NCBI GenBank assembly: GCA_963920525.1
Contig: OY986435.1
Coordinates: forward strand, 264,218,850 to 264,282,849
Reading direction: 5' to 3'
DNA from: Dichetophora obliterata
Lineage: Eukaryota > Arthropoda > Insecta > Diptera > Sciomyzidae
DNA length: 64,000 bases
A program made the translations under genes and the position numbers. This document shows positions 12,474 to 24,146 of this stretch, one piece after another. The notes beneath the pieces are model-generated. The model had not been told where the DNA came from. It ran no database searches and saw nothing but the letters and a program-made list of their open reading frames with translations. Every line of letters starts with the position of its first letter. Within the stretch, counting starts at the first letter, position 1.

Positions 12474-13640
12474 CTACAGGCTGGTTGAAAAGTATTGCAA
12501 ACAAAAATGAAAAAATGTGAATATATCAATGAAATTTTTTTTTATTAAATATAATTTCACTCTCATTCATTACAGTTATTTCAATGATCCTTCAATAATT
12601 TTATGCCAACCCTGTACTGATTATTTGGAAGCTCTGCAAAATACTGTTCAACGGTTGCAATTGCTTCTCTATTCGACGAAAAATGCTTACCACAAAGGAA
12701 TTGCTTCAAGTTTCTCAAGAGTAAGTAGTCGCTAGTGCTCAAGCAATTCGTATTTTAGTTCATTCAATAGTAATGTAATTCATTCAGGCCATAGTCGAAA
12801 CAATTGTGTGAATACGTGCATTATTTTGATGAAAAATGATTTGGTTTTCTTCTGTAAAGCAAGTTTTTTCGCACGAATTTTTTTTAATTCAGCTCTAAAA
12901 GATTGCACTAAGGATAAAAAAGGTTGCAATAATATTCAGAACGAATTGTTTTACCTTTTTCAAGACAATCAACCAACAAAATCTCTTTTACATCTCAAAA
13001 CACTGATACCATAATATTCCTTGCCGATCGTTCTGACTTCACCAGTTTTAGAGGTGAGCAACCAGCTTAAGTCCACTGTAAACGATATTGTTCAGTTTAA
13101 GATCTCGGTGGTAGATCCAAGTCTCTTCCATACTAACAAAATTATGCACAAAATATGTTTTAGTCTGCTGAAAACGCTTCAAATTACGCTGAGGAATTTG
13201 CTTTTTAATCAGTTTTTGTTGAATTGTTAACAAATTCGGAACTAACTTTCCGAACAGTTTTTTCATATGTTATTCTTCATGTAAAATATGGACTACTTGT
13301 TTCTCTGAGATGCCGATTCGATCTTCACAAAGAATATCTATCATACACTTGCTAAATTATTTCTGGTTTTGTTGCTTTTTTGGACGTCCACTACATGGTT
13401 CCACTTCAACGCTTACAAAACCACGTTTAAACTCTAAAACCCATTGATGCACAATTCATTCATTTAACATTTTTACAATTTTTGTATGAATTTCTGTTGC
13501 TGGAAAACTTTCCAATATAAAGAATTTTATCACTGCATGATATTCAGTTTTTTTTAATCGCAACTTCAAATGGCTTTTGTACGTAAAGAAAGACCAAATT
13601 AACGGATCGAAATTCAATTTTTTGTACGTTCAAATGAAAT
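12474..13640 (-). pseudogene. mariner transposase relic
   Basis: The minus strand shows a strongly mutated mariner transposase. Near 13560-13440 it encodes an N-terminal helix-turn-helix stretch (IKFFILESFP, then EIHTKIVKML). At 13266-13048 a remnant of the first catalytic region survives (FVSMEETWIYH). Further on is a C-terminal region with an Asn-Ala-Arg-like remnant near 12820. Several stops and frame changes break the roughly 345-residue protein. The end at 12477 reads GGCTGGTTGAAAAGTATTGC, like a mariner terminus; the opposite terminus is not clear. In mariners the DDD transposase cuts and pastes at TA sites. This copy is dead. Confidence 0.75.
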
Positions 13641-13988
13641 ATGAAATACAGAAATGGCGTGAAAGTTTTGATTCTTCTACTGGGTAAAATGTGTCGCTTT
13701 CAATATTTTTCTATCAAACTATAGTAAGCATTATGAACTACAGTAATTAATTGGAAAATGTTAAATTTTTGTAAAATATGTCTTACTTTCTAAGAGTTAT
13801 ACTTTTCAAACTATCTGACGAAAGATTTTGACTTACTTTTACTTCAAGAGTACTTTTATTTGTATATCTAAAGTTCAATGATATATTATTGCATTTTTTC
13901 GGAGAAAATTTACAAATATTTTAAAATGGAAATGGTGTACATTATATAAAGGTTTACTCAGTGATTATTTTAAGGTATTTATTTTTCA
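13641..13988. other. AT-rich spacer
   Basis: No gene or repeat recognised. It ends in the left GTAATACC target copy of the adjacent foldback element (13989-13996). Confidence 0.4.
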
Positions 13989-13996
13989 GTAATACC

Positions 13997-16138
13997 CAGG
14001 GTTCAGAAATTTTCACTCATATAACAGAAATCTCCAACATAAATGTCAATAAACACTATTTGAAGCACACAACACACAATTTTATTTTCATTTCATTTTT
14101 GTGTGTAACGTAGTTATCGTGTTGTTGATCATCCAACATGAATTCTTCGTTTTAATATTTGCTTGTGCGTCACAAACTCAAACAATGATCGATCTCAACA
14201 ATTCTCTGTGTTTCAGTTTTGCACTTAAGTTTGCGTCAAAATGTTCATGTTGGAGAATTCAGGCCTTTGTCAAAACCAAAACAAAGACAATTTTTTCAAC
14301 ATGAATAAGTGGTGTTTGCAAAATTGTCTTTGTTTGTGTCGGTCATTAAGATCGATCACTACCGTCGTGTGGAGTAAAAAACAAATGCTGTTCTGGTTGC
14401 TGTGCAGCGTATTGAACTGGTTTTTGGCCAAGTGTAGCAAATTTCGGCGTCAATTAGAAAATATTTTAAAATATTAAAATAATAACCTAATAATATGTTT
14501 TTTCAAGAGATTTAAACGTCTTTATCAGTGTTAAGGGGTCGCTGATTTCGAATCTAAAATCAGAATTTTAAAATTCAAGATGGTGGATAGGGTTGCCACC
14601 TTAATTTTTTTTAGTTTTATGAATTCGGGGCTGGCAAAAAAAATGGTACACCAAAAATGGGTCGCTGAATCCGAATCCGTTGTCAGAATTTTCAAATTAT
14701 GAAATTTTGAAATAATAGGGTTGCCACCTATTATTATATTTTTTTAAGAGTTTTAAACGTCATTTATCAGTATTAAGGGGTCGCTGATTTCGAATCTAAA
14801 GTCAGAATGTTAAAATTTAAGATGGTGGATAGGGTTGCCACCTTAATTTTTTTAGTTTTATGAATTCTGGGCTGGCAAAAAAAAATGGTACACCAAAAAT
14901 GGGTCGCTGAACCCGAATCCGTTGTCAGAATTTCCAAATTATAAAATTTTGAAATAATAGGGTTGCCACCTAATATTATATCTTTTCAAGAGTTTCAGAC
15001 GTCATTTATTAGTACTAAGGGGTCGCTGATTTCGAATCTAAAGTCAGAATTTTAAAATTCAAGATGGTGGATAGGGTTGCCACCTTAATTTTTTTGAAAT
15101 TTTATGAATTCGGGGCTGGCAAAAAAAAAGTACACCAAAAATGGGTCGCTGAATCCGAATCCGTTGTCAGAATTTCCAAATTATAAAATTTTGGAATAAT
15201 AGGGTTGCCATCTAATATTATGTCTTTTTAAGAGTTTTAAACGTCATTTATCAGTGTTAAGGGGTCGCTGATTTCGAATTTCGAAAATTTTATAATTTGA
15301 AAATTCTGACAACGTATTCGGATTCAGCGACCCATTTTTGGTGTACTTTTTTTTTGCCAGCCCCGAATTCATAAAACTAAAAAAAAATAAGGTGGCAACC
15401 CTATCCACCATCTTGAATTTTAAAATTCTGATTTTAGATTCGAAATCAGCGACCCCTTAACACTGATAAAGACGTTTAAATCTCTTGAAAAAACATATTA
15501 TTAGGTTATTATTTTAATATTTTAAAATATTTTCTAATTGACGCCGAAATTTGCTACACTTGGCCAAAAACCAGTTCAATACGCTGCACAGCAACCAGAA
15601 CAGCATTTGTTTTTTACGCCACACGACGGTAGTGATCGATCTTAATGATCGACACAAACAAAGACAATTTTGCAAACACCACTTATTCATGTTGAAAAAA
15701 TTGTCTTTGTTTTGGTTTTGACAAAGGCCTGAATTCTCCAACATGAACATTTTGACGCAAACATAAGTGTAAAACTGAAACACAGAGGCCGCATTCTAGC
15801 CGAAAAAGTGCTCAAGAACTGTTCCACAACATTCGGGCTGAATGGTATGCTCTCACAGAACATGTTCCTTGAGATGTCACAATTTATATAGCGAAAATAT
15901 TTTATGCTACTTCGCTACTTGAGCACTTTTTCGGCTAGAATGCGGCCAGAGAATTGTTGAGATCGATCATTGTTTGAGTTTGTGACGCACAAGCAAATAT
16001 TAAAACGAAGAATTCATGTTGGATGATCAACAACACGATAACTACGTTACACACAAAAATGAAATGAAAATAAAATTGTGTGTTGTGTGCTTCAAGCAAA
16101 TGTTTGTGAGTGAAGGTGTGTGAATATTCTGAACCCTG
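13997..16138. mobile_element. palindromic hAT-type foldback element
   Basis: The termini are CAGGGTTCAGAA and its inverse, flanked by a perfect 8 bp duplication GTAATACC (13989-13996 and 16139-16146); both are hAT hallmarks. The arms are about 700 bp (13997-14712 and 15285-16138). The centre contains about four tandem units of about 242 bp starting near 14531, 14773, 15015 and 15257. Each unit is made of two related halves built around GGGTCGCTGA and GGGTTGCCACC. Mirror-image open frames at 14241-14477 and 15514-15783 exist only because the arms are inverted copies. No transposase is present, so it must be mobilised in trans. Confidence 0.9.
15788..15946. mobile_element. 159 bp MITE in the right arm of the foldback
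   Basis: It has perfect 29 bp terminal inverted repeats starting GCCGCATTCTAGCCG. The flanks CAGAG at 15783-15787 and 15947-15951 form a 5 bp duplication. The opposite arm has the uninterrupted site near 14208, which gives an internal empty-site control. It shares its terminal GGCCGCATTC with the MITE at 49233-49446. Confidence 0.9.
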
Positions 16139-16146
16139 GTAATACC

Positions 16147-18266
16147 TCCCTGCAGTGAAAAATCGTACTAGTTTTGAATTTTACTAGTAAGCTCAATAGT
16201 TAAAATAAAACTTTTAAAAATAATACTAGCTGTTAAACTAGTCAAATCTTACTAACCCAAAAGTTACTAGATAAGTTACGATCTGTATTCCAGCTAGTTC
16301 AAAAATACAAGCTGTTTTATACTAGTTATAAAAGAACTAGTTGCCAAATTTATAGTTAACTAGCTAGCAACATTTTGACTAGTTCAAAACATACCAACTG
16401 TTTTTCTAGCTCCTAACTAAGAAGTCATAAATGTATTAACTTCTTCGCTAGTTGCAAACTAGTTCTGCATAAAGTTGTAAGCAGTGTTGCCATATAGTCC
16501 GATATATCGGATTAGTTACGATTTTCAGACTTGAATCCGATGATCCGATATATGGCCAAAATTCTTTAAAATGTTACGATTTCAGGAAAAATAGACCCGA
16601 CGTCAGATTTTGCATGCACAGTACGCACTCGATTATATATACCAATTAATGGTGAGCTTGTAAATAAAAACAAGGGATTCATATACAAAATAACCGAGGG
16701 TATTTTTAACAGCTTTTTTCTATATTAAAAGTCCATTTTCAAAGCAAATAATACAAGCTATACAGTATTTTTTAATTTTTAAAAATAACATGTCGAAACC
16801 AAAAATACCGAAGAAACCCACATTTTTCAAAGCGAACAAAAAATGTATAGTTTTAATAATTTCAGTCCTGAAAATGAAAATGAATTGATAAATAATTTTT
16901 ATAAAGCAATGTATATATATATGACTTTAAAATATAATCTTTTTTTCAAACATAACCTTTTTATTACTAACATTTAATTTTTTGGTAGTCTTAGCTGGCT
17001 AAAACAACTTTTTTTCGTTAATTTACTCGAAGCAAAAGTTTTATATTTATAAAATCAACATTGCAAAATTTTGTATTGTAGCTCTCTATATTTCATTTTT
17101 AACAATTAAAGATGTTTGTTTTTTTTTTAGAGTTTCACAAATCTGACTAGAATCCGACGAGCTGAGTTCGAAAGTTACGATAGTAACATTTTTTTCATGG
17201 CAACACTGGTTGTAAGCATTAAATAAATTTAATTTTTAGTTGTATGAACAGTAACAATTGATGATGTGACGGATGTCATTTTGCGGATGCAAATTTGTAA
17301 AGAGCCTTAAGGATGCGTATAATTGAAACTCATATCCGCGGATGTAGTTCTTTTCAATTAAATTATAAATATAATCTTTTAAAATTGTTAGTATTTATTT
17401 TTTTAAGTAAAAATCTCTTAAGGAGGGGGTCTGGTACTACACGTTTTTCTCGACACAGCACTTTTCGACCTCGTTGACGTTACGATCGGACTATTATTCA
17501 ACCGATCGGACTAAAATTTTAAATATTATTGTATATATGTTTATGAAGTACAATTATATACATTCAATAATATTTAACCTATTTTTGAAGGTAAACCTAT
17601 TTAACCTATTTAAGGTAAAAACATATGCGAAACTTCGCCATTTTGTTTTTTTTTTGCCCAAATGTAGAATGAGTGTTGCAATATATTTTAAATGCTTAAA
17701 TACTATTTAATTTTTTAACCTTTAAAAAAATGTTATTATATTGCTATGAATATAAAAAAATATTTTAATTTATATTTTCTTCCATTTAATTTGAACTATT
17801 TTTTACGTAAGCATTTTTTGTCATATTTTTCGACTTAAATAAAAAATGTTAAAACTAATGGTAAAAGACTAGAACAAAACAAATACTTGCATACAACTAG
17901 TTTAAAAACTACTAGAATCGAACTGGCTAAAATAAATAATATTAAACTAGCATTTAATTAGTTAAAAATATACTAGTACAAAGGTGGCTCAAATCATACC
18001 AGTAAAGAGCCTAGTTTTGATTATACAAGTATTTTACTGGTTTAAAAGTTCAAACTGGTATCACAACTAGTTCAAATTATGCCAGTAAAAATACTACCTC
18101 AATTCATATCGAGAATAGGACAATTGTGTTTTCCTATGACATCAACACAGAAAAATAACCAGTTTGCTCAATGTAAAAAGTATTTGAGCTGAACAAGTAT
18201 GTACTGGTATTTTTTGACCTAGTATATTTACTAGAATTTGAACTAGTTGACAACACTGCAGGGCTG
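16147..18266. mobile_element. ACTAGT-rich repeat element
   Basis: The ends CCCTGCAGTG (about 16148) and CACTGCAGGG (about 18256-18265) are inverted. The terminal parts (16150-16475 and 17870-18260) contain more than fifteen copies of the palindrome ACTAGT or its core CTAGT, spaced by roughly 20-40 bp. No coding region is recognised. I found no target duplication. An hAT-type element is inserted at 16482-17208. Confidence 0.6.
16482..17208 (+). mobile_element. 727 bp nonautonomous hAT-type element
   Basis: Its termini are CAGTGTTGCCAT and the inverse, with a perfect 8 bp target duplication GTTGTAAG (16474-16481 and 17209-17216). An internal stretch from about 16791 reads like a transposase N-terminus (MSKPKIPKKPTFFKANKK) and then loses coding character, so it is probably an internally deleted derivative of an autonomous hAT. 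Confidence 0.9.
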
Positions 18267-18289
18267 ATATATGCGTGTTTGCGGCCATG

Positions 18290-18835
18290 GCCGAAAAAAC
18301 TTAATTCAAACAAATATTTGCTTAGTTATTATAAATTGGAATAGCAAATTTTTATTAGTTTTTGCTGAAATCAAGCATATTTTTAAAGTGAAATAGTTAT
18401 TAACTTGAATTATTAGTTATTAAATTGAAAAATTACCATTATCCGGAGACTTGAACCTTTGCCGCGTGAGAGCCTATCCATTCGACCATCGCAGTTGTGA
18501 ACCAATCATCGTCTAATTTTCTTTATTAAGAATTAACGTGTGCTTGTGTGCTTAAAAGAAATTTGCTTGAATTTAGTAAATATTTGCTATTTGAGTTTAT
18601 AATAACTTAGCAAATATTTGATTGAGTTAAGTAAATATGTGCTATTTGAGTTTATCTTAGCAAATAATACTTGATTTTAATAAATTTTTGCTTTTTTCTA
18701 AATACGTGGGGAATGATTCTTTTTCTAAAATCACACCGTGATTGAGCAAACTTTTGCTTATTTGCTTTTTAGCAAAGCATTTGCTTAATTCAAGCAAAAT
18801 ACTTATCTCCGTGAAGAAACAGAGTTAAACTTGCA
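18290..18835. repeat. palindrome-rich repeat with AGCAAATATTTGCT motifs
   Basis: Variants of the palindrome AGCAAATATTTGCT recur many times. Both edges carry TTGCTTAATTCAA-like sequence in opposite orientation. A tRNA-like segment lies inside. Boundaries are approximate and I could not assign a transposon class. Confidence 0.5.
18442..18497 (-). other. tRNA-like Pol III A and B boxes
   Basis: The minus strand contains TGGTCGAATGG (18478-18488), matching the tRNA A box, and GGTTCAAGTC (18448-18457), matching the B box. Start-to-start spacing is about 31 bp, shorter than in a full tRNA, and a cloverleaf cannot be drawn. It is therefore a SINE-like or decayed tRNA-derived promoter, not a functional tRNA gene. 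Confidence 0.5.
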
Positions 18836-19005
18836 CTGAAAAACTGACCCTAAGTGGGTCGGTGTAAGACCTGCCGCCACCATAACCTTACCTAACCTTG
18901 CTCTCTGATCGCGTATATACTCTGACAGCTTATTTTGTTAAAAAAATACGCTTACCGGATATAAGTAAAAGATAAAAATGTTTACAAAAGATAAGATATA
19001 TAAAA
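18836..19005. other. spacer next to the outer retrotransposon
   Basis: Short mixed sequence containing CCTTACCTAACC. No gene is seen. It ends in the GGGAT target copy at 19006-19010. Confidence 0.4.
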
Positions 19006-19010
19006 GGGAT

Positions 19011-19256
19011 TGTTGCAGTTCAAGCCCACCGAAATAAACAACGATATTTAGTTTTAAAATTATCGTGTTTATTAATTGTTTTTCTTTTTTGGCCTGAACT
19101 GAACCAAATTATTTTTCAGTAAAAATTAATTTTTTGAACATTGACATTAAAAAATAACATATTATTTTATTGAATCTAAAATAATTTAACAAGTTTTTAA
19201 GCTAGTAAGTTTAAACGAACAGAACGAGTATTTTTACGAAATATTAATTATTAACA
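19011..19256 (-). repeat. 3' LTR of the outer Bel/Pao element
   Basis: 246 bp, starting and ending TGTT and AACA like its partner, from which it differs at about two positions. The left target copy GGGAT is at 19006-19010. Confidence 0.95.
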
Positions 19257-19269
19257 TCCCCACCCCCGT
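19257..19269 (-). other. polypurine tract of the outer element
   Basis: The minus strand reads ACGGGGGTGGGGA immediately before the 3' LTR. This is the position and composition expected for the plus-strand DNA primer of an LTR retrotransposon. Confidence 0.75.
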
Positions 19270-19317
19270 GAAATGACCACGGAGGGAAGACTCACCACCG
19301 CCACCACCGATCACAAA

Positions 19318-22300
19318 CTATTTGAAATCGAGAATTGCAAGCTTACACACGGGCCTCTTAAATGTTCCATCGTTTGTCTTAAGAATTGCACATCTCGCTA
19401 CACCATCCTTGCCATAAATTAACTCAATAACTCGACCACGCTTCCACTGTGAACGCGGACTTTTATCGTCACAGACCAAAACGAGACATCCCACTTGTAG
19501 TGGTTCCGTAGGTAAACACCACTTCGTTCTTCTGGTCAGTTCAGGAAGGTAGTCCTTAACCCATTGCCTCCAAAATCCATTTTTCATGTTTTGCAATATT
19601 CGCCACTGCTTACGTAGATATCCAGGTTTTCACTCGTATTCTCCTGGCGTCTGTGTTGAATTAGGACATCCAAGTAAAAAGTGATTAGGAGTGAGCGGTT
19701 CTGGTTCTTCGACTGTAACGGGCAAATGCGTCAATGGCATTGAATTGACTATGTTCTCAGCTTCTATTAATACACTATAAAAGGTTTCTAGACGAGGCGT
19801 ATGTTCCTTGAGGATAACGGAGAGGGCCTTTTTAACAGTTTGAACAAGACGCTCCCAAGCTCCACCAGCACTCGGATTTGAAGGTGTATTGAACTTCCAT
19901 TTGATTCCTAATGGCGATAATCCGGCGGTGATTTTGTCGTGATCCAAAAAATCCGTTGCTTCGCGTAGTTCCTTTGTAATTCCTACACAATTTCTACCGT
20001 TATCACTCCGTATTTGCACTGGTACTCCTCTTCTGTTAACAAAATTTCGGATACATATTAAACAAGCATCACTAGTCAGGTCAGTGGCAATTTCGAGATG
20101 AACGGCTCTTACCGTCATACATGTAAACAACGCCACCCAGCGTTTTTCTCGACGACGATTTATGGCTACTTCAAACGGACCAAAAAAGTCTAAACCACTA
20201 TATGTAAATGGTCGAATAAATGGAGTGACTCTATCTTTCGGTAACTGACCCATTTGTGGTTGGTTAGGCTTTGCTTTTAGAACCTTACAAAAGGTACATT
20301 GCGCTTCAACACTACGCACTAACGAACGAATTGATGGTATCCAAAACCGTTGTCTAATCTCGTTGATGACAGTAGAAGTGTTCATATGGTAGAACTTTTT
20401 ATGGTATGAAATAACAATAAGACGCGTCATTTGATGATGTTTTGGCAAAATAATAGGCCTTCTCGAACAATTCGGCAAAATCGTGGCATTGTCTATTCTA
20501 CCACTTATACGTATGACACCTTCCTCATCTAAATAGGGATTTAGCGTTCTAAGGCTACTGCTTTTAGAAATGTTTGTCTTCTTGGTTAAAGATGTGTATT
20601 CACATGCAAATGCTTCTTGTTGCACCCAGCGACATAAATGCACTTCAGCCTTTGCCTCCTCTTCGGCAGTGAGTTCACCCACACATTTTTCATTGTTGCC
20701 AAGTCTTTGTTTCAAATTGAATATGTAGCGTAAAACCCATGCTATAGCACGCCTCATTCTGTCGAAATTAGAAAAACGCTTAACATTCTGTGTTAATACA
20801 CTTGACTTGTGCAATACGCACATACGATTTTTAGATTTAAGTTCGTCAGAGCTCAAGTCCTTCTTTAACGTCATACGTGACTCGTCAGGCCACTCATCCT
20901 CTCCGCGCAATAGAAAACTGGGTCCAGACTTCCATCTGCTTTCTGGATTATAGCGTACCGGAAATTTTGCTCTTGTCGCATCATCTGCTGGATTAAATTC
21001 ACCAGGACACCAAAATTTCAGCAACTCTATTGGCCACGTACTGTTTATAATCACGATTATCTGACCTTATCCAACGAATTACGGTATGTGAATCGCTCCA
21101 AAAATGTACTCTATTTATGCGCTTTTCATGATAGTTTGTTATCATAGTCTTCAAACGAACTGCAATAACTGCCGCTTGTAGTTCCATCTTTGGGATCGTA
21201 TGAAATCGCGTTGGTGCACATGCAGTTTTGCCTGTAATAAATGCTAAACTGATGCCTTTGGATCCAACAACTCTCCAATAGGCCACAGTAGCTAAAGCTT
21301 CCTCGCTAGCATCGCAAAATATATGCAGTTCTACATCATCGCTCTCAAAATTCAATGAATAACATCTCGGTACCGTGAATTTTTTAACTTTTGGTAACTC
21401 TTCTAACCAACTCTTTAATTTGGTATACAAAAAATCAGGTAACTCTTCGTCCCATCCGATACCAGACTTCCATGTACTTTGCATCAACTGTTTTGCATAT
21501 ATAGAAAAGTTCGCTAGGAGGCCGAAGGGATCGAAAATTGACATCGTGACGCTAAGTAATTCACGTTTTGTTGGCCTGCGTGTAAAATCAAGAATTTCAG
21601 ACGGCACTTTGTGAAACTTTAATTGGAATATAAAATCGTCTGATTTTGACTGCCAGTACATTCCGAGAATTCGTTCTACTTTATCACCTTCAATACTTAG
21701 AGAATCGTTAGTAGCAGTATTGTACACAGTGCTTAAAAGTTTTTTGGAGTTTGACAAGATATTGTGCATTTCGAAGCCACCAGCCTTATGAATTTTTATG
21801 ACATCCTTAATCACTTGAATGGCTTCATCTTCCGATTGAAAACAATCTACGTAATCATCAACATAGTGTTTTTCTACTATACCTTTTACAGCTCTAGGAT
21901 AACTGGTTGCAAAATCTTGCGCGTTTATGTTTTTAACGAACTGCGCTATCGTCGGTGAACATGTAGCCCCAAAAATCATCCTTTCCATGACGTATGTGTC
22001 CACTGGTTTTGTTTGATCCCCGTTTCGCCACAGGAATCGTTGAGCGTCTTGATCTTCTTTGGCGATACCGACCTGGTGAAACATTTCTTTGAGATCACCA
22101 CAAACTGCAATTGGTGCTTGTCTGAATTTAAAAAGAAGAGACAACAAAGGTTGATTGATGTCAGGACCTGATAATAGAGCTTTGTTCAGCGACATGCCTC
22201 TTACTTCAGCTGCAGCATCAAACACCAACCGAATCTTTTTCTTATTTGGATTTCTTACCGCAAAATGTGGAAGATAAAAAGTTTTTGCAGTTCTTTTTGT

Positions 22301-23554
22301 TGCTTCTTCGTGTGTCAAGCGGCGTGCGTATCCTTTTGCAATATATTCCTCAATTTTATCGCAGTACTCTTTAGCTAAATCTGGATCTCTAGCTAATATC
22401 CTTTCTACTCCCTGAAGGCGACGCATTGCCATTTCGAAACTGTTTGGAAAGGCAACAAAATCCTCACGCCATAACAGGCCAGCTTCAAATCGTTCTCCTT
22501 CGCGTTTTGTTGTAGACTTTAGAAGAGAGAGTGCTCTTTCTACATCTCTTGATCGTAGTGGTTCTAAATTTGGCTTTACTCCAAAAGTTTCGACTTCAAA
22601 ATAGTTCTTCATCATTGTATCTAGGTTATCTACCGGGTTCGGATTCCGTAAAACTTTTCTTACATGGCACAATGTTCGTCTATGATTCTTATAATCATCT
22701 TCTACTGGACCATAGACCATCCATCCCAATCTGGTTTTTGATGCTATTGGTCCTGGACTAATGGATGTTTGTGGAGTTTCAATTGGAACAGTTAAAAAAG
22801 CATGAGTTAAACTAATAATCAATTTAGGTTGAACTTTATTATAACTTTTTATATTAGATACATCAACAATATTATTGAGTTTAGTAACATCCAATGTTTG
22901 TATCGGCAATGTTAAACCAGATGATACAAAAACTCGTGACATATGGTATATTTCTGCATTTTCTTCAATACCGCTAATTGAAAATTCTACTATTTCAGCC
23001 GGCTCCCGCGTTGTTTGCTTATTTATCCACTGCAATTCAAGGACATCAGTTGGTCCGTTCACTCCCAGCTCGCGTGCGATGTCTGCATCAAGCATTGTCA
23101 CGTTAGCTCCATCATCTACAAATGCGTAAACAGTCAAGATTTTGTTCTTGCTGTACATTTTTACTGGAATGATTTGAAAAAGAACCGAGTCGTCCTCTCT
23201 GTTTGATTCAGCAAGACAACTTCTACGCTCTTGTGAATCGACGGAGTTTGATGTTAATGATTTATTTGAAGAGTCGGAAACTTTTTCAGAGTGTAGGAGT
23301 GAATGGTGAAAATGCGAACAACCATTTTTTCCACATCTGCGCTTAGTGAAGCATTTTGTTACTTGGTGACCAAATTTTAAACAAGAAAAGCAAACGCGAA
23401 TCGATTTTTCTTTATCCCAGCGTTCTTCGAGGGTTAAATTTAAGAACCGGGAACAATTAGCTAGTGACGAACACTCACCATCGCAAATACAGCACTTCTT
23501 TTGTACGCTAGTACATGCAAACTTTCGAACTTTCCCTTGAACTTGATTTCCGAT
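19318..23554 (-). pseudogene. pol: outer Bel/Pao Pol (protease-RT-RNase H-integrase)
   Basis: Reading on the minus strand from 23554: a zinc-knuckle region with CX2C and HH motifs; an aspartic protease with VDDGANVTMLD; reverse transcriptase with CGDLKEMFHQVGI and the catalytic YVDD near 21862-21850; RNase H with IFCDASEEA and FWSDSHTVI; integrase with SGLDFFGPF, RSDNGRNC and GGAWERLVQ as the DDE triad; and a C-terminal DUF5641-like domain. Two lesions disable it. One is a frame change near 21000-21020, between RNase H and integrase, where a few conserved residues also seem missing. The other is an in-frame TGA at 19630-19632, before the last 100 or so residues. The N-terminal part continues in frame from Gag on the far side of the nested element. 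Confidence 0.9.
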
Positions 23555-23995
23555 TGTTTACGCGAGCAGCGTAAATTGAACTACTACTTACTTTGAATTT
23601 ATAATTGAATTGATATAAACTTTGAATTGTTACTCTTTTTTATCGAACTATGTATTGAATTATAATTATCATAACTTATCGATTATTGAATTGTACTTCG
23701 AGCTTAATGAATTATTATACTAAACACTGCCTTCGGCAAGGTGCTAAAAATTTCCCTTTATTTGTTAACGGCCCTCTGTGGCAATTGAATTGACTTCTTC
23801 TAAGCCGAATGTAAAAAGTTAAACTCACTAATAAATCTCTCGCCTAAGGGTAAGCACTTGTACACACATTAATCGCTCTGTTATTTTTATTTCTTGGCAC
23901 AAAGCTACTGAAGTCCTTAGGCACATACCCGGATTTAGAATCCCTCAGCATTACCTGGATTCAGTAATAAACTTGATACCCCCAAGAAATCTACA
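23555..23995 (+). repeat. 5' LTR of the inner Bel/Pao element
   Basis: 441 bp with TG/CA ends, preceded by CCGAT. It contains AATAAA hexamers in the second half, suitable for polyadenylation in the 3' copy. The single noticed difference from the 3' LTR lies in CACTAATAAA versus CACAAATAAA. Confidence 0.95.
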
Positions 23996-24013
23996 TGGTC
24001 CTTCGAAGCCAGC
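23996..24013 (+). other. primer binding site of the inner element
   Basis: TGGTCCTTCGAAGCC starts directly after the 5' LTR. A TGG start complementary to the CCA end of a tRNA is the usual minus-strand DNA primer site. I could not name the tRNA. Confidence 0.7.
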
Positions 24014-24146
24014 AAGGAATCGCATTGGATTATAAAGCCACAAATATTCAAGGAATAAATTTAAAATTTTAAAAATATTCAGGCTGTTCCTCTGCCCTTG
24101 ACTCTTGTTTAACACCGAAGCAGTTACGAAACAGATAAGAACATGC

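Noticed and set aside
14241..15783. Matching frames in both arms of the foldback as a conserved gene
   Set aside because: They are the same sequence in inverted copies, so their similarity is not evidence of coding.
18442..18497. Functional tRNA gene
   Set aside because: Too short between the A and B boxes and no cloverleaf.
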